Position numbers and translations under genes: made by a program
Shown here: positions 36,275 to 42,727 of the stretch, piece by piece
How the letters are laid out: each line of letters opens with the position of its first letter
Numbering within the stretch: the stretch's first letter is position 1
Notes under the pieces: generated by a model
The model's database searches: none
What the model saw: the letters and a program-made list of their open reading frames with translations, nothing else
What the model was told of the DNA's origin: nothing
NCBI RefSeq assembly: GCF_000003815.2
Contig: NC_049981.1
Location: forward strand, 27,503,757-27,546,483
Direction: 5' to 3'
DNA: 42,727 bases
From: Branchiostoma floridae
Taxonomy: Eukaryota > Chordata > Leptocardii > Amphioxiformes > Branchiostomatidae

Positions 36275-36625
36275 CAGGGCTCTAGCCAGCTTGACATTTT
36301 TTTCCGTCAGCCAATTCCCATTGTCGTGAAAACACTATTCCAGGAGTTAGAGAGTCTGAACTGAGACCTTGAAAAACAGGTTTTAATGAGATTATCGTAT
36401 GCAAAAGGACGCCAACACACATTGTCAACAGTCATAACAATAGCAAAACAAACAGTGTGGCTTCTACGGCCGTGGACGGCGTCTCCAAGCAGCCTGTAGC
36501 TTCCACCAAGGAGCTTTTATCAGATTTTTGTCCGTCAAAGTTGACGGATTGGTTTTAAAAATTTTCCGTCACACGCAGCAAATTTCCGTCAATTGACGGA
36601 AAAACGGACGCTGGCTAGAGCCCTG
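36275..36625. mobile_element. 351-bp hAT MITE with 8-bp target duplication
   Basis: Inverted ends CAGGGCTCTAGCCAGC / GCTGGCTAGAGCCCTG, flanked by perfect ACTCAACT (36267-36274 and 36626-36633). The CAGGG start and 8-bp duplication are standard for the hAT superfamily. Several CCGTCA / TGACGG words cluster near the right end. It lies in the intron just downstream of exon 36839-36886 in transcript order. Confidence 0.9.
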
Positions 36626-36838
36626 ACTCAACTGTAACTGTAGTTTGCAACATGGATAGCCATAGATACTATACATTTTGTATATATATAACCGTTAGAA
36701 ACATAAAGTGTATATGAACTCCTTTCCATCCATTCTTTAATCTGGTTTTGATTTTAAATGCAAAGAGCTGTACAATGCCATACATAAAACACAGTAAAAC
36801 ATAACATGATCAAAACTGCAAAGAATAAAAACACTTAC

Positions 36839-36886
36839 CCTTGACTTTGGTGTAGTCTTCATTCCCAGGGAAGGCTGGCTTCTTGA
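36839..36886 (-). CDS. Ser/Pro-rich exon of the unidentified gene (48 bp)
   Basis: Acceptor CTGTTACAG, donor AGG|GTAAGT, phase 0. It encodes SRSQPSLGMKTTPKSR, a basic and probably disordered segment after the coiled coil. Phase agrees with the exons on both sides. Confidence 0.68.
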
Positions 36887-38596
36887 CTGTAACAGGACAA
36901 AAAATTCAATGTGAGAACAGCCAAATTTGTCCCTAAACTTCCTGAGATTAACTCGGTGCCTATTTCATGGAACCAAGCAACAAAGTAACATTGCAAAAAA
37001 CGAATTGATGAGAAGAAGTTCTAAATTAAAGTATGAAATCTCAGTAGATACGTCTTACTTGTTCTAGCATAGGATGAACCATTCTCCCTTCTGAATACCA
37101 CCAAGACTTATCCTTGTACAACCTTTGTCTGTTTGTCTCTGTTCCCTACCTCTGCCGTCTCTATTACTGAGTAAATTAGCTTTTCAACTGCCGAAATGCA
37201 AATCAGCCTCTTAAACTGGGTTGCCGTACATCTGAGTAAACCGCCTCTGTTATCAGGTCCTGAACTGAAGGTGTGGCCCCCACAGTTCACTGTCATGTAC
37301 ATGTGGTGAGCCAGACAGGAGGAATGCAGGGTTACCTGTTGTCTACTAGGTGTGACTGTAGTTTGAATGACTTACTGATGGGTCAAGTCACATTAATTTT
37401 GGTTTTGTACTTTTGTACATTTTAACAGTGAAGCTCGGGACACTCACGGGGAAAACTCATCCCAGTCCTCCATCTTAGAAAACTCAGAAAACATATTGAC
37501 TACTAAAAAGCACTAATCTCCTGGAAAGACAGTTATTTGAAACTTTTATTGCGGCTTATACTATATGAAACACTGAGTTAACTTTAGGCCTTAGAAATTA
37601 ATTCCCAAGTTAGATCAACATACCATTTTCAGTTTTTGACTTTATACCACCCTTTCCTTTAGTATCTTGATATCTATTCTGCAGAGAGTTTCACAACAAA
37701 GTGACATTCAGAATAGGAAATGGAAACAAGAAAGAACACAACAATGCACAGGTCCCGCCCTAGACACAGGTATGCCACGTCTTCCTGTCAGTTGTCACCT
37801 GTTGATGTACAGGTGTAACATGCATGGCTTCTTTACAATGTACATGTAATTGAGCCTGCAAAGCAACGGAACCTATACATGTACATGACTTATGTTATAT
37901 TTACAGTCAATTACTGTTACAACTCACTTTCAGAAGCCTTTTTCTTACTCACGATTGATACAATGTAACACTATATTCCAAGGTGTTCTAAGGTTTCAGG
38001 AATTGGTATGTTCAAAAAGATGATCTTGTACCATTTTAGATCCAGACAGCGCTATCTATAATAACAATAGGGATTTCCCCTTTGTAGAATGTTTAGTATG
38101 TGGAGTTGTAAAGGCAGAACTGGTATGAACTAGTTCACACCAATGTTAGTTTTGTGGCTGAGACTGAGGTTTGCCCAGACATGAGGTATGTGATATCTTC
38201 CTGTCAAGTTGATCTGCGGTTACCCATGTACAACCAGATGTGACCTGGTGGGGTTACTTACGATGTGAAGGTCTTTGATAGCACTGTCTGAGTGAAGTTT
38301 TATACATGGTTTCATTCAATTTCAATTTGTTTACAAGTGAACTAAAACAAACTGATTCTAATAGTGGCTTCAACAAACAGACTAGAATGGTATTTGCCAG
38401 AAGTTTAGCTAGGCTTGAAATGATATGTTAGATCTTCATGTGTCCCACTGTTAGTTGAACAAGCTTGTCAACTCTTACATTACTACTGTATATAACTCAG
38501 AGGCATTGTCTTATCTTTCCAACAAAGTACATTTGCTAAGCTGATTAATCATGTGTTTCTAAAGCATGAAGTTTATAGTATCTGTTGCTCCCATAC
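36887..38596 (-). other. Intron of the coiled-coil gene
   Basis: No feature recognised. Confidence 0.65.
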
Positions 38597-38684
38597 CTTC
38601 TGTGAGACGCTGCTTCTTCTGATGATGCCCTGGGCTGCAAACCTGTATTCCTGCTCCAGGCGTTCATACTGGAGCTTGATACGA
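38597..38684 (-). CDS. Coiled-coil exon of the unidentified gene (88 bp)
   Basis: Acceptor TCTTTCACAG, donor GTATGG. It completes the split serine codon and encodes RIKLQYERLEQEYRFAAQGI then IRRSSVSQK. The first half is an amphipathic helix; RRSSVS resembles a basophilic kinase site, which is only inference. The other open frame lacks helical character. Confidence 0.78.
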
Positions 38685-38802
38685 CTGTGAAAGACACAGA
38701 AACTAAGTTAAAGCTGGTCAATACATACAGGTTAAATAAAAATGGACTAAATTTGGGATCTCAAATACATGAAGTCCCTAACAAAAAGGTAAAAAATTAA
38801 AT

Positions 38803-38847
38803 GATTGATCAGTTGATTGACTGATTGATTGATTGATTGATTGATTT
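38803..38847. repeat. Microsatellite (TTGA)n
   Basis: Imperfect then perfect TTGA units in the intron between exons 38597 and 39001. Confidence 0.9.
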
Positions 38848-39000
38848 CAGAAGTTATCTATTGTCTCATATTGATAGTCTCATGCATTGGCATAATATGA
38901 TATGTAATGAATGGAAGTAGGTCAAGAACTAACTGTATGCATTCCACATTCTATCTTGTTCTGTGCGGTAGGGTTTGAAACAACTAAAAGAGGTATTTAC

Positions 39001-39035
39001 CTATGATTCAACTGCTGTCGTTCTAGATCTGAAAC
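39001..39035 (-). CDS. Coiled-coil exon of the unidentified gene (35 bp)
   Basis: Acceptor GATTCTTCCACAG and donor GTAAAT. In phase 0 it encodes VSDLERQQLNH plus two bases of a serine codon completed by the next exon. A second acceptor-like AG seven bases downstream would break the phase with the preceding exon, so the CACAG site is preferred. It continues the coiled coil. Confidence 0.72.
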
Positions 39036-39452
39036 CTGTGGAAGAATCATCACACATACTCAATTACACAACTGCAATGGACTGAAATGCATTCCAGCCA
39101 CCCTCTAATCATATAGATGCATTTACACTTGTATAATATATACTCTTTCAACTAGACTGAGAGCTTCATCAATTTACTAATCTTTATAGACGTAACGCAA
39201 TACTACAGCTAAAAAGGTGTCTTAAAACTTAACAAGAAATTGACTATCAAAATAACATAAGTATCATAGGCCTGTATAATCAAAAATGTGTATTTTGAAT
39301 ACAATCTTCTGTAAACATTTCCTTCAACATTCAGACATTACATACAGGATGCTCATAGAGACAGACAAACATGATAGAAAAGAAGTGGAATTTTCACACT
39401 CCTATAGGTATACTAGTAAATGATCCATTCCTTTTCTTCCTAAAACACATTA

Positions 39453-39680
39453 GATTGAAGCCAGTCTATACCCTGCATGGAATAAACTCTCACAGAGGAC
39501 AGTCAATAGTAAATCAGTGAAAGAGTTCAAGACAAGACTGGGGCAGGAATGGGGACTGCACCCAGACAGACATGAGTACCACTTCTCATATTGACGCTAC
39601 CACCGCCACAACTAGGACAGCCTTATTACCCGCAAGGGTATCGACTGGCTGTGGTTCAAGGTAAAGATTCAAGGTAAAGA
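39453..39680 (+). mobile_element. 3' end of another LINE, RT C-terminus and 13-bp tail repeat
   Basis: The plus strand reads IEASLYPAWNKLSQRTVNSK, SVKEFKTRLGQEWGLHPDRH, EYHFSY and a stop at 39591-39593. This is again the WN.L......S...FK.RL signature. The untranslated tail ends in two copies of TTCAAGGTAAAGA (39655-39667 and 39668-39680), the repeat-type tail of this class. It is opposite in strand to the host gene and ends three bases from a splice donor. Confidence 0.8.
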
Positions 39681-39683
39681 TAC

Positions 39684-39791
39684 CTGTTCCGGGTTGATGT
39701 CTCCAGGACAGCTGAGGCGCTGCAGTGCACCCATTTCCCGCTGGAGGGCCAGCAGCTTCCTCCGCTCTGCATCCAGCAGCATGCTGGTCAC
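39684..39791 (-). CDS. Coiled-coil exon of an unidentified gene
   Basis: 108 bp between acceptor TCCCTGCAG and donor CAG|GTATCT, phase 0 on both sides. It encodes VTSMLLDAERRKLLALQREM then GALQRLSCPGDINPEQ. The first 25 residues show heptad spacing of Leu/Met with many charged residues, typical of a coiled coil. It is followed in phase by the exon at 39001-39035. The gene must begin upstream of this exon; I could not name it. The donor is directly next to the tail of a LINE insertion. Confidence 0.75.
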
Positions 39792-39830
39792 CTGCAGGGA
39801 CACAGGGGTAACATCTGTTTGTTTACTGTT

Positions 39831-39855
39831 GTTTGTTTGTTTGTTTGTTTGTTTA
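39831..39855. repeat. Microsatellite (GTTT)n
   Basis: About six GTTT units just upstream (in transcript order) of the coiled-coil exon acceptor. Confidence 0.9.
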
Positions 39856-40645
39856 TTTCTTATAATTTATGATACAAACATGTCCCAGTTTGCTGTTCCC
39901 TCTACACACCTTGCACCCTGGTAGAAACACAGGAATGCAAAATCTTACTTGTCAGGTTCATAGGGTAACCTTTGTGCAGTACACCAATTTGTCAACAGAG
40001 GGAGCACATTCATGCAACAATAATGGTAAAGGAAGGGCCAGGGACAGGGCTTACATTTTCTGTACAAATCTATGTTACCATTGTCATATGAATTAGATAT
40101 CACTTTTAGGTATCATTATCCTTTCCATCTCTCTGTATTCCACCAAAGATCAAGGAGAAAACAGGGAGCCATTTCATTGCTCTCTGAGTTTGAAATACTA
40201 AACATGATCCATGGTTCAGCATTATGATAGGAATTGCAAAGGAATTCTATAACAATGTTAGTGAGTGATCACTTCTTAATGCAATTTAAAAGTATATGTA
40301 TGCCACAAATTTTGTCCAAGAAGCCGTGAACTACAGAATTGACCTAGATGTGTCCAACAGTGTGATCTCATGCATGTTAATATGACGGAAGAAGCCGTTT
40401 TCCACTATCTGCACTTTTGCAATGAATCATCCATTATGCATTATAGATGCTGTACAAGGGCACGCAGTGGTAAATCTATTCAATAGGGCCACTCCTGACA
40501 CATGACAGATTACAACTGTAGAAGGGTAATATATACAGGTAGATATGTGTATGATATTCCTTAACCTTCAGCATGTGAAGATAGCTGTCTGGCACCAAAT
40601 CCGTACTATTGGCTACAGGGTGTAAGGCAGCAAGGAGAAGGTTTC

Positions 40646-40922
40646 TTCTGTATCTGTATCTATATAGCCGGTATAACCGCCGTTCGGCGTAACACACCAG
40701 CTTCGCAGGCACGCAGCGCGGCAGCAGCTGGTTATATTACACCGAACAACCTGTCACACCTAACTTTAGCACATCTATCTGCAAGCGTTCTTTAAAGCTA
40801 TCCAGAGAAGATGCCCCTACTGTGCTTGGTGATAACAAATTCCACTCTACGATAGTTCTGGGAAATACAAATTTTTGAACACATCAATCCTAGGTTGGTA
40901 ACTCTGGTACTTGAAGTCATGG
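40646..40922 (-). mobile_element. 3' end of a CR1/L2-like LINE, copy 2, with RT C-terminus
   Basis: On the minus strand, 40871 to 40737 reads FVFPRTIVEWNLLSPSTVGA then SSLDSFKERLQIDVLKLG and a stop. The PRTI..WN.L....V....S...FK.RL pattern is typical of the C-terminal end of CR1/L2-type reverse-transcriptase ORFs. Further 5' the similarity continues in another frame (FKYQSYQPRIDVFKN), so there is a frameshift. The 3' region and tail match copy 1. Confidence 0.8.
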
Positions 40923-42727
40923 CTGTTTCTTCTGTATCACAACAGAAGGTTAACAACAGTCACTACTACTCTTCAAGCACTTTCAGAGAGGTATCCATTT
41001 CCATGTTGGGTATGATTTTTAATGTGCGTTTACACATGTGGGTCGAGGATTGGACTGCACAGCCACATGAGAGCTTGCAGAGGAGGACCAGTTACCTTTC
41101 CACTGATCTTTGGATACGAAGAAACAGCCATCATCATCATGATGATTTTTAATCTATCATACATACATGTAAACATGCACCAAACTAAAAAGTTGCTTTT
41201 TATCTCATGAGCCATCTATGAATTATCATCAGAGTGTTCAACACAATGTTCTCCTAATAATATCGATACAACAGCCTGAAAATTGCTTTGAAATGCACAG
41301 ACAACATACATAATACATTTTAGTTTTACTGACCCAGAACTTAAATTTGTACATGTTGAATTAAGGCACATAATTTTGCCAAATCAAACTGAAAGACAAG
41401 TTTCAGGATATTGAACACTTCCAGTTCAAACCGTGCAATGACTGCTATGAATATATGATGAGGATGCAGTAAATCACTTGACACTGTGCATACATTAAAC
41501 ATTACTGTTATGTCAGAGCCTGCACAGAAGGGAAATGGGGCATTGATTTTGAGCAGTGAAGTGGTAACGGGTCGTTTAAATGTCACCAGCCTCGCCCATA
41601 AACCTGTCATGGAACCCCATAAATGATGCATCATGGGTTACGCTGGCTGGCTGAGGAAGAATACGGATCATCTGTGCCATATTGTTTGTCCCATGATCAA
41701 ACAATGTCAATGTCAGAAGCAACATTGTGGGTAAAGACTCAAGTTTGACCTTACGTTATGATGAGCGATCAATACACAATATATTGGGCCTCAACTACAG
41801 GTTGTACAAACCATTATCTCAGTTGTATGAATTACAACTAGCACTTATGATAAGTAAGTATATTTGGATGATGACCAATATCTGGCATAATTCATAACAT
41901 CATGATGTTGCCTTGGATCAATATTACTGGGTAGTGGTAATATCTGCAGGTACAAAGATCACCTACCATAAATCATTGGACCAAAAATCTACATTATGGA
42001 ATAGAATATTCAATGCCCACACAGCCATACTACATAATTCTCTTTTGACTGATGCCTTTAGGGTATATACAGTCGTATTTCATAGTAGATTATCAATGTC
42101 TTTTAAAAAACTGTATGAAATGAATTGTTGTGTTGGATAATTCACAGAAAAATGTAAAAGACAGCATGATGACAATCAACAACATTGACGTCTACTGTTA
42201 CTGTATCCCAAGTGCATATGTATATCCTTGGTTCATGTAATTTGCATGGAAACACTAGATGACAGTTTTATTGCCAGCTCTTACATATTACAGAAAGGAC
42301 CTACTTTTACTGTGGTGCTAAATTGACACCTAAAATGTAATAAATCTTAAACCTTCTTTCATAGATCATTATTCTGTATTTTAAAATGTACTTTGAATTC
42401 ACAGTGGAACAGACTGGTACTTGTAGATTGGTAGTTAAAACTTTCAGAAATCATGTGTGTGTATACATGTACACTGCCTATCAACAGCACCCAGGTTTTT
42501 GTTTTGTTATTGGCCGGAAGGCACTAAGCCGAAGTTGGATAAACACCTGCCATGTCCTCAGGCAAAACGTAAAACTATCCCAATGCAACCATGCAGAAGC
42601 AAAATCGCCCCTAATATTTCAAAGCATCTGTTACACAGATGGCCACTAGTCATGTACAGATCAGCCTGAAAGCACAATACTTGAACTCTCAGTACCAACA
42701 TAGACCTCAGGTAAGTAAGTTACACAT
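40923..42727. other. Right end of window, upstream of the coiled-coil exons
   Basis: Only a weak candidate exon (41096-41140, minus) and an isolated plus-strand donor-like CAG|GTAAGT at 42708-42716. Confidence 0.5.
41096..41140 (-). other. Weak candidate 5' exon of the coiled-coil gene
   Basis: On the minus strand a run of ATG codons precedes AVSSYPKISGK, ending at AAG|GTAACT in phase 0, which would fit the exon at 39791. The ATG run is a trinucleotide repeat and there is no other support. Confidence 0.15.

Larger units (their letters stand above)
28120..36838 (-). other. 8.7-kb intron of the coiled-coil gene
   Basis: Contains MITEs at 30191-30558, 31081-31253 and 36275-36625. The remainder, including 31300-36200, shows no supported gene. 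Confidence 0.65.

Overview
This window looks like nuclear DNA from an animal, and most likely from a lancelet (Branchiostoma). The reasons are split genes with GT-AG introns, about 60% A+T overall, frequent TACATGTA-type words, many short non-autonomous DNA transposons with clean target-site duplications, and 3' ends of CR1/L2-like LINEs. Nothing points to a bacterial or viral genome. There are two assembly gaps (436-1001 and 23442-23541). The species assignment is inference; the gene structure is read directly.

The main gene is on the minus strand from 8760 down to the left edge. I reassembled twelve coding exons by splice sites, phase and family resemblance. They give about 315 residues of a RASGEF1-family protein (a guanine-nucleotide exchange factor for Ras-like GTPases, closest by eye to RASGEF1B). 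The start is MPQT, followed by a REM (RasGEF_N) domain and the first part of the catalytic CDC25 domain. The remaining C-terminal part, about 155 residues by comparison with vertebrate members, lies beyond position 1. Upstream, two candidate alternative first exons (11409-11468 and 11258-11305) each carry an ATG and splice in frame to the MPQT exon. A 20-bp candidate 5' exon lies at 9916-9935.

The right half (about 18.6-39.8 kb, also minus strand) holds a second, sparsely exonic gene that I cannot name. Five linked exons (39684-39791, 39001-39035, 38597-38684, 36839-36886, 28066-28119) join in phase into a coiled coil followed by a basic, Ser/Thr/Pro-rich stretch. Three further candidate exons (26977-27094, 26389-26480, 18801-18863) join in phase into a beta-rich C-terminus with a stop codon and an AATAAA signal. 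Whether these belong to the same transcript is not shown by the sequence. A degenerate copy of the last exon lies about 290 bp downstream, and another protein-like terminal exon lies at 16622-16788.

The rest is intronic or intergenic and carries mobile DNA: a 1.6-kb TIR element with TAA duplications (13103-14714, containing a tRNA-like sequence), two CAGGGCT-ended hAT-like MITEs (30191-30558 and 36275-36625, the second with an 8-bp target duplication), two TIR elements with 9-bp duplications (25785-26167 and 31081-31253), a 739-bp element with TA duplications and dense internal palindromes (23680-24418), four LINE 3' ends, a near-identical 464-bp tandem duplication (19888-20816), and several satellites. 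No complete autonomous transposon and no prokaryote-type system was found.
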